From Erythrobacter sp. JK5 (GTDB lineage: Bacteria > Pseudomonadota > Alphaproteobacteria > Sphingomonadales > Sphingomonadaceae), in NCBI RefSeq assembly GCF_018205975.1, contig NZ_CP073577.1, positions 2,542,001 to 2,606,000 on the forward strand: 64,000 nucleotides of DNA, given 5' to 3'. Both the position numbers and the translations under genes were made by a program. Under the pieces are notes generated by a model that had not been told where the DNA came from, did no database searches, and worked only from the letters and a program-made list of their open reading frames with translations. The stretch's first letter is position 1; every line of letters starts with the position of its first letter. Below, piece by piece: positions 8,980-18,495 of this stretch.

Positions 8980-10644
8980 ATGGCCAACGAAGTGGTGGAA
9001 ACGATTCAGCCAGCCGTGGCCCTGCTCGGGCTCGGAATCGGGGCCGCGATCGTGTCGCGCGCCTGCAAGCTCAACCCGATCGTCGGCTATCTCGGTCTCG
9101 GGCTCGCGCTTTCGGCGTTGGGATTTGCCGAGGATTTCAGCGGGCCGGTGGTGGCGACCCTCGCGGAAGCGGGAGTGATGTTCCTGCTCTTCAATCTCGG
9201 GCTGCACTTTTCGCTCGGGCGCATCCGCGCCGAGGCGGCGAATATCTTCGGCTTCGGCAGCCTGCAGATGCTGATCGCAGGCGGCGCGTTCTCCGCGCTG
9301 TTCTTCGTGGTGGGGCTGCCCACCGAATTCGCCATCATCGGCGGGTTCGCGATGGGACTGTCATCGACCGCCGTCGTGATCGGGCTGGTGCGCGAGCGCG
9401 GCCAGGAGGACTGCCCGGTCGGGCGCGCCGCGCAGTCGATCCTGATTTTCCAGGATATCGCGGCGATCCTGCTGCTGGTGGCAGCCGGCGCTCTGGGCAG
9501 CGGCGGGGCGATCGCGCCAGCGCTCGGTATCGCCGGGATAAAGGCGCTCGCGGCGTTCGGCGTCGCGGTGCTGTTCGCGCGCTATCTCACCGAACCGCTG
9601 TTCCGGCTGATCGCAAAGGTCGGCAGCAGCGAGGTCTACACCGCGACCGCGCTGTTCATTGCTCTGGCCGCGGGTTGGGCAACCGGTTTCGCCGGGCTAT
9701 CGCTGACGCTCGGGGCGTTTCTCGGCGGGATGGCGGTGGCGGATTCGCGCTATCGCATCATGGTCCAGACCGAGATCGATGCGTTTCGCGGCCTGTTCCT
9801 GAGCTTTTTCTTCGTCTCGGTCGGGCTCGCGATCGATCCCGCGCTGCTGGTGCAGAACTGGGTTCTGGTAGTCGCCGCCGCCTTTGGTCTGATCGTGCTC
9901 AAATGCGGTCTCAATGTGCTTGCGGGGCTGGCCAACCGCCGGTCGGTGCCGGGATCGATCCAGCTCGGCTTTCTTTTGGGGCAAGGCAGCGAGTTCGCGC
10001 TGGTGCTGTTCGCGCTGCCTGCGGTCGCAGGCCTGGTCGAGCCGCGCCTGATCTCGATCCTCGTCACCGCCATCGCAATTAGTCTCGCCTTGACGCCGCC
10101 GGTTTCGAATATCGGGCGCAAGCTGGCGGGCAAACTGCGTTCCGGACCGCCCGACGAGAAGCTCGAAGGCGATGACGCACCGGTGGTGTTAATCGGCCTG
10201 GGTCCTGCCGGGCGGGCAGTGGCCGACGCGCTCGATCTCAGCGATGTGGGCTATCTCGCGGTCGAAGCCGATCCCGCCAAGTTCGAACAGGCGGTAGCCG
10301 ATGGATATCCGGTGCATCAGGCCAATCCCGCCGATCCGCGCAGCTGGGACGCGCTGGGCATGGGTCGGCGCGAAGTGGTGGTGGTCGCAACCGGAAATCT
10401 CGAAATCTCGCGCGAGCTTACTCCGCTGGTGCAAGAGCGGTTACCCGGCATCTGCCGGATCATCGCGCTGCGGGGCAGCGAGGGAATCGACGAATTCAGC
10501 GAGCTGGGCATGTTGCCGATCAACGTGGCGACCCGGCACGGAACCGAGCAGCTGATCGATGCGGTTTTCAACGAAATCGAAGTCGAGCGCAGACGCCAAG
10601 AGCGCGATCGCACTTACGCTGAAGCGGCGCTTGAGGCGGCCTGA
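8980..10644 (+). CDS. Monovalent cation:proton antiporter-2 (CPA2) with TrkA-N domain
   Basis: A 554-residue KefB/YbaL-type protein. The first 380 residues carry about twelve hydrophobic segments including LLFNLGLHFSL, GLSSTAVVI and FQDIAAILLL, the CPA2 signatures. Residues from about 400 form a Rossmann TrkA-N domain (VVLIGLGPAGRAVADAL) that binds NAD or a nucleotide and gates transport. It exchanges K+ or Na+ for protons at the inner membrane. An AGGGGA ribosome site precedes the ATG by four bases. It is monocistronic and convergent with ihfB across a strong hairpin. Confidence 0.93.
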   Translation: MANEVVETIQPAVALLGLGIGAAIVSRACKLNPIVGYLGLGLALSALGFAEDFSGPVVATLAEAGVMFLLFNLGLHFSLGRIRAEAANIFGFGSLQMLIAGGAFSALFFVVGLPTEFAIIGGFAMGLSSTAVVIGLVRERGQEDCPVGRAAQSILIFQDIAAILLLVAAGALGSGGAIAPALGIAGIKALAAFGVAVLFARYLTEPLFRLIAKVGSSEVYTATALFIALAAGWATGFAGLSLTLGAFLGGMAVADSRYRIMVQTEIDAFRGLFLSFFFVSVGLAIDPALLVQNWVLVVAAAFGLIVLKCGLNVLAGLANRRSVPGSIQLGFLLGQGSEFALVLFALPAVAGLVEPRLISILVTAIAISLALTPPVSNIGRKLAGKLRSGPPDEKLEGDDAPVVLIGLGPAGRAVADALDLSDVGYLAVEADPAKFEQAVADGYPVHQANPADPRSWDALGMGRREVVVVATGNLEISRELTPLVQERLPGICRIIALRGSEGIDEFSELGMLPINVATRHGTEQLIDAVFNEIEVERRRQERDRTYAEAALEAA

Positions 10645-10646
10645 AC

Positions 10647-10669
10647 CGGGGCCGTCACGAATGGCCCCG
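10647..10669. terminator. Hairpin between convergent CPA2 and ihfB genes
   Basis: CGGGGCC and GGCCCCG pair perfectly across a nine-base loop, three bases after the antiporter stop. There is no long T-run, so termination is inferred from its position between convergent genes. Confidence 0.4.
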
Positions 10670-10695
10670 CCGGTTTGTGCCCAGCCGCAGCGCCT

Positions 10696-10974
10696 TTATT
10701 CGTTCAGGCGGCGACGGATTTCCTTGCCCGCCTTGAAATAGGGTACGCGTTTCGCCGGCACCGCAACCGCTTCGCCGGTACGCGGATTGCGTCCGGTTCG
10801 CGCCTCGCGTTCGCGCGTCGAGAACGCACCGAAACCCCGCAATTCGACCCGACCGCCCTCGGCCAGTCGCTGCGCGATCTCGTCGAAGAACAGGTCGACA
10901 ACCTGTTCGACCTCCTCCGCGCGCAACTCGGGATTGTCCTTGTGTAACGCCTGCAGCAATTCGGATCTGATCAT
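10696..10974 (-). CDS. ihfB: Integration host factor subunit beta
   Basis: A 92-residue DNABII protein with the full HU/IHF fold. The DNA-bending arm contains [20 protein letters not shown], including the intercalating proline, and the N-terminus MIRSELL matches IHF-beta rather than HU. IHF bends DNA at specific sites and assists sigma-54 activation, site-specific recombination and replication. This matters locally because the rtcR/rsr promoter and the integrase in this window are the kinds of system that often use it. The gene is monocistronic. Confidence 0.93.
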   Translation of the reverse strand: MIRSELLQALHKDNPELRAEEVEQVVDLFFDEIAQRLAEGGRVELRGFGAFSTREREARTGRNPRTGEAVAVPAKRVPYFKAGKEIRRRLNE

Positions 10975-11168
10975 TTCGACCTCCCCGCGACCTCATCGGC
11001 CCTGCACGCCGACCGTTCGCCCCGTGCGAGCAACCCCGCTTTTATGGTTTTCGCTCTGACCCGACGAGCAGTGTTTTCGGAGTGTGCCAGAGCGGGGCCA
11101 CTCTCGCAAGCGACGGTTGTAAGATTCTAGTCTGTTACAGTTCGAATCTGACCAACGACTCGCGACAG

Positions 11169-11185
11169 TCCGTCGCAGCGACGGA
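11169..11185 (-). terminator. Hairpin after GntR gene
   Basis: CCGTCGC-A-GCGACGG is a seven-base-pair perfect inverted repeat immediately after the GntR stop codon. No T-run follows, so this is a weak terminator call. Confidence 0.3.
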
Positions 11186-11186
11186 A

Positions 11187-11525
11187 TCAGCCGCGCTCGA
11201 GCAGGCCGGTCAGGTCGACACCGAGCCGATCCATGCGCGCGCGGATTTCGGGCCACTCCTCGCTGAGGAACTGTTTGCGCTCGCGTTCGCGCAAACGTTC
11301 GGCCGCGCCATCGACCACATACATGCCGACCCCGCGCTGGACCTCGACCAGGCCGTCGCTCTGGAACTGCTGGTAGGCCTTGGCGACGGTGAGGGGATTT
11401 GCCCCCTGTTCGGCCGCGAGTGCGCGCACCGACGGGAGCATTTCGCCTTCGGGATAGACACCTTCGATGATCGCCGCGGCGATCTGGTCGCGCAGTTTCA
11501 GGTAAACAGGGCGGCTCTGGCTCAT
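11187..11525 (-). CDS. GntR family regulator, YtrA-like
   Basis: A short one-domain GntR protein of about 112 residues. The winged helix has the family pattern PVYLKLRDQIAAAIIEG, LPSVRALA, NPLTVAKAYQQ and GVGMYV. The C-terminus is only about 40 residues and lacks a FadR- or UTRA-type ligand domain, as in the YtrA subfamily. ATG at 11525 is chosen because it begins just before the conserved SRPVY; an upstream ATG at 11564 is possible but lacks a ribosome site. YtrA members commonly control ABC transporters, but no such gene is adjacent. Confidence 0.85.
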   Translation of the reverse strand: MSQSRPVYLKLRDQIAAAIIEGVYPEGEMLPSVRALAAEQGANPLTVAKAYQQFQSDGLVEVQRGVGMYVVDGAAERLRERERKQFLSEEWPEIRARMDRLGVDLTGLLERG

Positions 11526-11745
11526 GGGTCCCCAAACATCCTCGCTGAGGTGCATCAGTGCCATAATACAGCCATGCGCGTCAAGGCCGGCGCCGGTGCC
11601 GCGCGGCTCACCCCGGGTCATGGTTCACGCGCGGGGGAAGCAATGAAGGCTTCACACAGCCGATTTGCCCGCTAGTGTGCGCGGCTTGAACGGGCCCGGG
11701 GGACAGCGGCCCGACACGCAGAGTTTCCGGGAGGGCCGCAAGCCA

Positions 11746-13397
11746 ATGCACGAGTTTATCTTTCAGTTCGGATCTGCCTACGAAATGTGGGCGTTCTGGA
11801 TCGCTGTGGTCGCGCTGGCCGCGTTTCTGCTCGGCGGCGTGTTCCTGGTCACGCGCCCGCAGGCCGAGGTCATCGGCCATCCCAAGGGCCTGTTCCTGCT
11901 GTTCATGGCCGAAATGTGGGAGCGCTTTTCCTACTACGGGATGCGTGCGCTGCTGATCTTCTACCTTGTGCAGCACTGGATGTTCTCGGACAGCGAAGCC
12001 TCGATCATCTACGGGGCCTATACCGCTCTCGTCTACATCGCCCCGGTGGTCGGCGGGTTCCTCGCCGACCGCTATCTGGGTCAGCGCAAGGCGGTGCTGT
12101 TCGGCGCGGTCCTGCTCACCTTCGGGCACTTCTTCATGGCGTTCGAAGGCGGCGGCGGACAGGCCGACCCGATGATCAACGTGTTCTGGCTGGCGCTGGC
12201 GCTGATCATCGTCGGGTCGGGCTTCCTCAAGGCCAACATCTCGGTGATGGTCGGCCAGCTCTATCCGCGCACCGATGTGCGCCGCGACCCGGCCTACACG
12301 ATCTTTTACATGGGGATTAACGTCGGGGCCGCGACCGCCTCGATCATCTGCGGCTATCTCGGCCAGACCGTGGGCTGGGAATATGGTTTCGGACTTGCCG
12401 GTTTCGGCATGCTGATCGGCCTCGTCTTCTTCGTGCTGGGCAAACCGCTGCTGCTCGGCAAGGGCGAGCCGAAGGACCCCGAAGCGATCAAGGGCGGCAA
12501 GGAATTCGGCATCTATGGCGCGGGCCTGGCGATGGTCGCGCTGTGCTGGCTCGCGATCCAGTATCAGGAGCTGGTCGGCTGGGTGCTCGGTTTCTTCGGT
12601 CTCGGCCTCGTCGCTTATGTGCTGGGCATCGCGGTCACCAAGCTCCACCCGCATGAGCGCGACCGGATTTTCGCTGCCATGTTCCTGATCTTCGTGTCGA
12701 TCGTGTTCTGGGCGCTGTTCGAACAGGCGGGTTCCAGCCTCAACCTGTTTACCGATCGGCACGTGGATACGCAGGGCGTCAGCGCTTCGATGTTCCAGTC
12801 GATCAACGCGATCTACATCGTGTTGCTGGCACCGATCTTCGCGATGCTGTGGCAGGCGCTTGGTCGGAAAGGGGCCGAGCCTTCGACCCCGATGAAGTTC
12901 GGGATGGCCGTCATTCAGGTCGGGCTCGGCTTTCTCGTCCTCGTCTGGGGCGCGGAAAGCGTCGGGGTAAACCTGCCAACGCCGGTGATCTTCATCTTCC
13001 TGATCTACCTGCTGCACACGACCGGCGAACTGTGCCTGTCGCCCGTGGGCCTGTCGGCGATGAACCGCCTCAGCCCCGGTCACATGGCTTCGCTCATCAT
13101 GGGACATGGTTCTTCGCATCGGCCACCGGCAATTTTGCCGCCGGGCTGATCGCGGCGGCGACCGGTGCCGAAGGCGTGGGCGAGGAAGCCGGCAAGCAAC
13201 TGGTGCTGTCGGTCTATTCCACGGTCGGCTGGTATGCGGTGGCGATCGGAGTGGGCGTGATGGTGATCAGTCCGCTGGTAAAGAAGCTCATGCACCTCGA
13301 CACGCTCCAGGACGACGCGCCGCTCGAAGGTGTCGCCGAAGCCGGTCTCGAACCGCAGGAGGCCGGCATTCGTCCGGCCACCCGCCCCGCCGAGTAA
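11746..13397 (+). CDS. Peptide MFS transporter (POT/PTR family), frameshifted near 13102
   Basis: A proton-coupled oligopeptide transporter of about 550 residues. Family motifs are clear: FMAEMWERFSYYGMRALL at the start, GFLADRYLGQRKA, and FYMGINVGA. The frame ends early at 13149 as MGHGSSHR. Shifting one base at the GGG run near 13102 restores the expected SLIMGTWFFASATGNFAAG and continues to 13397. One missing base in ATGGG(N)ACATGG explains it. With similar single-base losses in five other genes of this window, an assembly error is more likely than a real pseudogene; pipelines would flag it as frameshifted. Confidence 0.85.
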
Positions 13398-13419
13398 TCT
13401 TGCAAGCAAGGGAATGCTT

Positions 13420-14813
13420 ATGACATCCAAAGCATGGGTCGCGCTGGCGAGCGCATTGTCGCTCGCCGCCTGTGCCGCCACCGGTTCGGCCAATTCTGCC
13501 AGCGACAGCTCCGGCAGCGACGCGCCGCGCTTTGCCGCCAAGAGCGAGGCCGAGGGGCCCTTCCCCTCGACCTACCGGGCCTATCCCGGCACCCCGACGG
13601 CGCTGGTCGGTGCGACCGTGTTCGACGGGTCCGGCGGGGAAATCGCGAACGGCACGGTGCTGTTTCGCGATGGCAAGGTGGTCGCCATCGGCGGCAGCGA
13701 CCTGTCGACCGAGGGCTACGCGGTGATCGACGGCATCGGCAAGTTCGTCACCCCCGGCATCATCGACATCCACTCGCATCTCGGCGATTACCCCTCACCT
13801 TCGGTCGATGCGCATTCGGACGGCAACGAGGCGACCAGCCCGACTACGCCCGAAGTCTGGGCCGAACATTCGGTCTGGCCGCAGGATCCCGGCTTTACCC
13901 GCGCGATGGCCAACGGCGGGATCACTGCGCTGCAGATTCTCCCCGGCTCGGCCAACCTCATGGGCGGGCGTTCGGTGACGCTCAAGAACGTGCCCGCGCG
14001 CACGGTTCAGGGCATGAAGTTTCCCGGCGCGCCCTATGGCTTCAAGATGGCCTGCGGCGAGAATCCCAAGCGCGTTTACGGCGGCAGAGGCCAGATGCCT
14101 TCAACGCGGATGGGTAACTTTGCGGTCAATCGCCAGACCTGGTTCGACGCGATCAACTACGCCAACGACAAGGATGCCAAACGCGATCTCGCCAAGGAAA
14201 CGCTGGTGGGCGTGCTCGAAGGCGACATTCTGGTCCACAACCATTGCTACCGCGCCGACGAGATGGCGCTGGTGATGGATATGGCAAAGGAGGTCGGGTA
14301 CAAGGTCACCGCTTTCCACCACGCCGTCGAAGCCTACAAGATCGGCGATCTGCTGCGCGACAACGGCGTCTGCAGCGCGATCTGGGCCGACTGGTATGGC
14401 TTCAAGATGGAAGCTTATGACGGGATTCTCGAAAACGCGGCGCTGTTGCAGAAGGAGGGGCCTGCGTGGTGATCCATTCCGACAGCGCCAACGATATCCA
14501 GCGGCTCAACCAGGAAGCCGCCAAGGCCCGCAAGGCGGGTCTGCGTATGGGAATCGACATTTCCGCCGGCACCGCGATCCAGTGGATTACCCTCAACGCC
14601 GCCAAGGCAATGGGGATCGACGCAATGACCGGCAGCCTCGAACCGGGCAAGATGGCGGACGTGGTGCTGTGGAACGGCGATCCGCTCTCGGTTTACTCGC
14701 GACCCGAGAAGGTCTGGGTAGACGGGGCGCTGCTGTTCGACGCGCTGGATCGCAAGCGCAGGCCGGTGAGCGATTTCGAGCTCGGCCAGCCCGGCGAAGG
14801 AGACGTGAAATGA
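13420..14813 (+). CDS. Amidohydrolase, exported lipoprotein, frameshifted near 14459
   Basis: A metal-dependent amidohydrolase of the imidazolonepropionase-like group. A lipoprotein signal (ASALSLAAC) begins at ATG 13420, preferred over 13414 because AAGGG lies eight bases upstream. Metal ligands are present: HSH in GIIDIHSHLG, HNH in ILVHNHCY, HH in VTAFHHAVE, and Asp in VIHSDSAND. The frame breaks at GAGGGGCC near 14459; restoring one G gives EGACVVIHSDS and continues to 14813. The substrate is unknown. It overlaps the next, related gene by ATGA, so the two are coexpressed. Confidence 0.85.
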
Positions 14814-16138
14814 AGGCGCTCCTCACGAAGCTCGGCCTCGGGGCCGTGTCTGCGCTCGCAGTCGCGGCCGCTCCCGTCGCGGCGCAGAATGTCGTCATCA
14901 ACAACGCCACGCTGGTGACCGGCGACGGCTCGGAGCCAGTCGAGGGCGGGCAAGTGATCGTCCTGAATGGCGAAGTGATCCACGCCGGGACACCGCGAAC
15001 CAGTCTGGCGCCGCCGGACACCGCCGTCATCGACGCGGAGGGTGCCTATGTCACCCCCGGGATTTTCGCCACGGTTACCACGCTCGGCATCTGGGATGTC
15101 GGCGCGGTCAGCGAATCGAACGACACGCGCGCCGGCGGATCGCCGTTCAGCGCGGCGCTCGACACCGCGCCGATCGTCAATCCCAACTCGCAGCACATCC
15201 TCGTCCACCGCGCGGCCGGTATAACCCGCGCCGCAACCGCGACGCTGCCATCGGGATCGATCTTTGCCGGACAGGGCGCGATTATCGACCTCGACAGCGA
15301 CGGGCAGCCGGTGATGCGGGCGCGCGCGTTCCAGATGGTCGATCTCGGCGAAGGCGGCGGACAGATCGCCGGCGGAAGTCGCGCCTCGACCTACGCATTG
15401 TTCCGCGCGGCGCTGCGCGAGGCACAGGCGCTGGTCGGTGCCAGCGGCACGCCGCAGACCACCGAGATCGTCAAGGGCGACGAGGTAATGCTGAGCCGCT
15501 TCGACGCCGAAGCGCTGGTGCCGGTCGTGCGCGGCGAGCAGAAGCTCTACGTCGCGGTCGAGCGCGCCGCGGATATCCGCAGCGTGCTGCGGCTCAAGCG
15601 CGAATTCCCCCGGCTCGACCTGGTGCTGGTCGGCGCGAGCGAAGGCTGGACCGTGGCGACCGAAATCGCCGCCTCGGGCGTGCCGGTGATCGCCGACGGG
15701 CTCGATGACCTGCCGTCCGGTTTCGATCAGCTCGCTTCGACCCAAAGCAACATCGGCCGCATGGTGAAGGCCGGGGTCAGGGTGGCAATAAATGCCGCCT
15801 CCATGGAAGACCCGCGCCGATTGTCACAGGTGGCAGGAAACCTCGTCGCGCTCACCAGGGTGCCCGGAGCGGACGGGCTGAGCTGGGGCCAGGCCTTCGC
15901 CGCGATCACTTCGGTTCCGGCCGCGATCAGCGGCCTCGGCGGCCGCGCGGGCGTGCTGGCGAATGGTGCGCTGGGCGATGTGGTGATCTGGGACGGCGAT
16001 CCGCTCGAGGTAGGCTCGGTGCCGACCCAGGTCTTCATCGGCGGAGTCGAGCAGCCGCTCGGCAACCATCAGAGCCGGCTCAAGGAACGCTATCGCGATC
16101 TCGACGAGAGCGATCTTCCCAAGGCCTACGACTGGTAG
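14810..16138 (+). CDS. Amidohydrolase-like protein lacking metal ligands
   Basis: A 442-residue secreted paralogue of the preceding amidohydrolase, with a signal peptide ending APVAAQ. Fold landmarks are recognisable (INNATLVTGDG, GAYVTPGIF, ALGDVVIWDGDPLE), but the HxH motif expected after TPGI is replaced by FATVTTLG. The later His positions are also lost (VAVERAADI, VGASEGW), and the final Asp region reads AINAASM. Catalytic activity as a metal hydrolase is therefore unlikely. An ATGA overlap with the active partner suggests a heteromer or a regulatory subunit. Its 3' end overlaps the convergent HxlR gene by 59 bp. Confidence 0.8.
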   Translation: MKALLTKLGLGAVSALAVAAAPVAAQNVVINNATLVTGDGSEPVEGGQVIVLNGEVIHAGTPRTSLAPPDTAVIDAEGAYVTPGIFATVTTLGIWDVGAVSESNDTRAGGSPFSAALDTAPIVNPNSQHILVHRAAGITRAATATLPSGSIFAGQGAIIDLDSDGQPVMRARAFQMVDLGEGGGQIAGGSRASTYALFRAALREAQALVGASGTPQTTEIVKGDEVMLSRFDAEALVPVVRGEQKLYVAVERAADIRSVLRLKREFPRLDLVLVGASEGWTVATEIAASGVPVIADGLDDLPSGFDQLASTQSNIGRMVKAGVRVAINAASMEDPRRLSQVAGNLVALTRVPGADGLSWGQAFAAITSVPAAISGLGGRAGVLANGALGDVVIWDGDPLEVGSVPTQVFIGGVEQPLGNHQSRLKERYRDLDESDLPKAYDW

Positions 16139-16490
16139 CGGATTGGGTATCCGGCCAGTCGGTCGGCGCGTCGCCTTCCTCGAACAGGTGCTTCGCACCC
16201 CATTCGGCCATCTCGCGGTACAGCGGGCCGAGATCGTGCGCGCGCTCGGTCAGCACGTAATGTGCCCGTTTGCCCTCGGGTGGGTCGCGCCGCATCAATC
16301 CCGCTTCCTGCAGGATCGTAAGCCTTGAGGTCAACGCCGCGCGATTGATGCCGAGACGCTCGACGAATTGCTCGAACCGGTCGACGCCGAGAAACGCCTC
16401 TCGCAGGATCAACAGCACCCAGCGATCGCCCAGCAGGCGCGAAGCGCGTCCGACAGGGCACGGAGCGCGGGAAGGGCGATAGCTTTTCAT
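16080..16490 (-). CDS. HxlR family transcriptional regulator
   Basis: A 136-residue winged-helix protein. The HxlR signature begins CPVGRASRLLGDRWVLLILREA, continues with NRAALTSRLTILQEAGLM and the wing KRAHYVLTERA. The last 25 residues are Arg/Asp-rich and overlap the amidohydrolase-like gene. It is divergent from a thioesterase gene, and two copies of an inverted repeat lie between them, one abutting each gene, so it probably controls both itself and the thioesterase. Confidence 0.88.
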   Translation of the reverse strand: MKSYRPSRAPCPVGRASRLLGDRWVLLILREAFLGVDRFEQFVERLGINRAALTSRLTILQEAGLMRRDPPEGKRAHYVLTERAHDLGPLYREMAEWGAKHLFEEGDAPTDWPDTQSATSRRPWEDRSRRDRDSVP

Positions 16491-16494
16491 CAGG

Positions 16495-16551
16495 TCTGCA
16501 TATCAGACTTGCGCGGCGACATGGCAAGCGCCATAACATCTGTATTGCAGA
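16495..16551. promoter_or_regulatory. Twin TCTG-N5-CAGA operators between hxlR and thioesterase
   Basis: TCTGCATATCAGA (16495-16507) and TCTGTATTGCAGA (16539-16551) share the inverted repeat TCTG-N5-CAGA and the trailing CTT. Their centres are 44 bp apart, about four helical turns. One adjoins the HxlR start, the other lies 18 bp before the thioesterase start. Confidence 0.55.
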
Positions 16552-16569
16552 CTTAATGGAGTACCCCCC

Positions 16570-17013
16570 ATGCCCCAGTCCCGTTTCGACAGCCCCGAAG
16601 CCGCGATCGCCTACATGAAGCGCGTTGCGGTCGGGCAATCGGGCTTTTCCGGCTGGCTGCAGGTCGAGCCGGTGAAGGTGTGGGAGGGCAAAAGCGAACT
16701 GTTGCTCGAACTCCGCCCGGAAATGACCCAGCATCACGGTTTCGCGCACGGCGCCATAGTCGGCCTCATGGCGGACAATGCGTGCGCCTGGGCCGGAGCT
16801 TCGGTGGTCGGCGATGTCGTGACCGGCGGCTACACGATCAACTTCCTGCGACCAGCGATCGGGCAGAGGTTGCGGGCGAAGGGGCTGGTGATCAAGCCGG
16901 GCAAACGACAGCTTGTGGTCCGTTCGGACGTGTGGGCCGAAAGCGACAAGACCGAATCGGTGCATATCGCCACCGCGCAGGCGACAATCATTCCCACCGG
17001 GCGCGCAGGGTGA
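16570..17013 (+). CDS. PaaI-like hotdog-fold thioesterase
   Basis: A 147-residue hotdog protein. The motif QHHGFAHGAIVGLMADNACAW matches the PaaI/HGG thioesterase active-site helix (H-G..F/H..D). These enzymes hydrolyse aromatic or acyl-CoA esters. It is expressed divergently from an HxlR regulator with shared operators. The NnrU-like gene follows after 13 bp on the same strand. The acyl substrate cannot be deduced. Confidence 0.85.
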   Translation: MPQSRFDSPEAAIAYMKRVAVGQSGFSGWLQVEPVKVWEGKSELLLELRPEMTQHHGFAHGAIVGLMADNACAWAGASVVGDVVTGGYTINFLRPAIGQRLRAKGLVIKPGKRQLVVRSDVWAESDKTESVHIATAQATIIPTGRAG

Positions 17014-17026
17014 TATTCTCCGCCCC

Positions 17027-17701
17027 ATGAACGGGGCCCTGATCGAACTCACGCTCGCCAACGGCGCTTTCGTCGGAAGCCATTTCCTGATGTCGCATTC
17101 GCTGCGCCGTCCGATGGTCCGGGTGCTCGGCGACATCGGATTCCAGGTGGTCTATTCGCTGATCAGCATCGCGCTGCTGGCGTGGGTCTATTTCGCCTTC
17201 ACCGCCGCGCCGCCTTCGGACCTGGCGGGAACGGGCGATCTCGGCTGGGCGATCGCCACGGTCCTGATCCTGCCCGCGCTGGTGCTGTTCGCGGGCTCCA
17301 TGGTCGGGAACCCGGCGCTCGGCCTGCCCGGCTCGGAATCGATGGCCCGCGCCGAACCGAAAGGCGTGTTTCGGATCACGCGCCACCCGATGATGTGGGG
17401 TTTCGCGCTGTGGGCACTGTCACACATGGCGCTGCTGTGGAGCTGGCGCACGATGATCACGGCCTTCGCGATGGGCGTGCTGGCACTGATCGGTGCGCAC
17501 CTTCAGGACCGCAAGAAGGAGCGGCTGATGGGCGAGGCGTGGATGACATGGGAGAACAGCACCAGCTTCTGGCCGCGCTGGACGAGCCTGCACAATGCCG
17601 GGGCATTGGCCTGGACCGTGGGCCTCATCCTGTTCGTATTTCTCAGCTGGCTGCACATGCCCCTGGGCGGGGTTCCGGCAGGGATCTGGCGCTGGTTCTA
17701 G
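17027..17701 (+). CDS. NnrU family membrane protein
   Basis: A 224-residue protein with about six hydrophobic segments. FVGSHFLMSHSLRRPM near the N-terminus and the RITRHPMMWGFALWALSH motif in the middle are characteristic of NnrU, originally linked to nitric-oxide/nitrite metabolism and distantly related to isoprenylcysteine methyltransferase-like proteins. No denitrification genes are nearby. The start at 17027 follows the thioesterase closely. The stop overlaps the convergent hydrolase by 4 bp. Confidence 0.85.
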   Translation: MNGALIELTLANGAFVGSHFLMSHSLRRPMVRVLGDIGFQVVYSLISIALLAWVYFAFTAAPPSDLAGTGDLGWAIATVLILPALVLFAGSMVGNPALGLPGSESMARAEPKGVFRITRHPMMWGFALWALSHMALLWSWRTMITAFAMGVLALIGAHLQDRKKERLMGEAWMTWENSTSFWPRWTSLHNAGALAWTVGLILFVFLSWLHMPLGGVPAGIWRWF

Positions 17702-18486
17702 AACAGGCCGAGCACCCAGTCGCGCCGCGCCTCCTGCGATCGGCGTTCGAACGAAAGGGCGTGTCCCGAACGCGCGAATGACTGGAACTTCCCGTCGCGG
17801 GCGAGCCGCACCAGCGTCTTTCCGTGCGCATCGGGGATCAGGGTGTCGGCGTCGCCGTGCTGGATCAGGACCGGCAGATCGAGCGCGGCGATCTTATCGG
17901 CGTTGCGGTACTGGTCGCTCACCAGCCAGCCTGCGGGAAGCCACCACAGGTTGCTGGCCGCCGCATCGGGCAGCGACGTGAACGGCGCGACGAGCGCGAG
18001 CGCCGCCGGATCGTGCCGCCGCGCCATTTCGACCGCGACCCCGCCGCCGATCGAATTGCCGATGATAACCGTTTCCTCGGGGCCGATCCCCTGCGCCGCG
18101 AGCCATTGCATCGCCGCCTCGCCATCGCGATAGAACCCTGCTTCCGCAGGCTCGCCCGGATTGCCGCCATAGCCGCGATACTCGACCAGCAGTGCTCCGA
18201 TCCCGGCTTCGACCAGCGCCGCGTTGGAAACGCTCGCCCCGCTCAGGGTCCCGCCATTGCCATGGAAATAGACCACGGTCGGCCGATCGCCCTCCGCCGG
18301 GTTATAGAAGGCGCGCAGGGTCAGGCCATCGGCCGTTTCGAGCTGCACTTCGGCATAGCCGGGCGTAAGCGGCGCGGGCGTTTGCGGCGCGGGATAAAGC
18401 AGGCGCGACTGCATCGACCACAGCAGGATCGCCACCGCGACATAGGTGAAGACCACGAAGCCGAGCGAGCGGATCACCAACGTCAC
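17698..18486 (-). CDS. Alpha/beta hydrolase, membrane-anchored (BEM46-like)
   Basis: A 262-residue protein. One N-terminal hydrophobic segment (VVFTYVAVAILLW) anchors an alpha/beta-hydrolase domain that should face the periplasm or cytoplasm. The oxyanion-hole motif YFHGNGG, the nucleophile elbow GNSIGGG, an Asp in QHGDADTLIP and a C-terminal His in SGHALSF complete the catalytic triad. This is the arrangement of the BEM46/YfhR family, whose substrates are poorly known. It lies 10 bp from the enoyl-CoA hydratase gene and is probably cotranscribed with it. Confidence 0.85.
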   Translation of the reverse strand: MTLVIRSLGFVVFTYVAVAILLWSMQSRLLYPAPQTPAPLTPGYAEVQLETADGLTLRAFYNPAEGDRPTVVYFHGNGGTLSGASVSNAALVEAGIGALLVEYRGYGGNPGEPAEAGFYRDGEAAMQWLAAQGIGPEETVIIGNSIGGGVAVEMARRHDPAALALVAPFTSLPDAAASNLWWLPAGWLVSDQYRNADKIAALDLPVLIQHGDADTLIPDAHGKTLVRLARDGKFQSFARSGHALSFERRSQEARRDWVLGLF

Positions 18487-18495
18487 CGATGCAAC

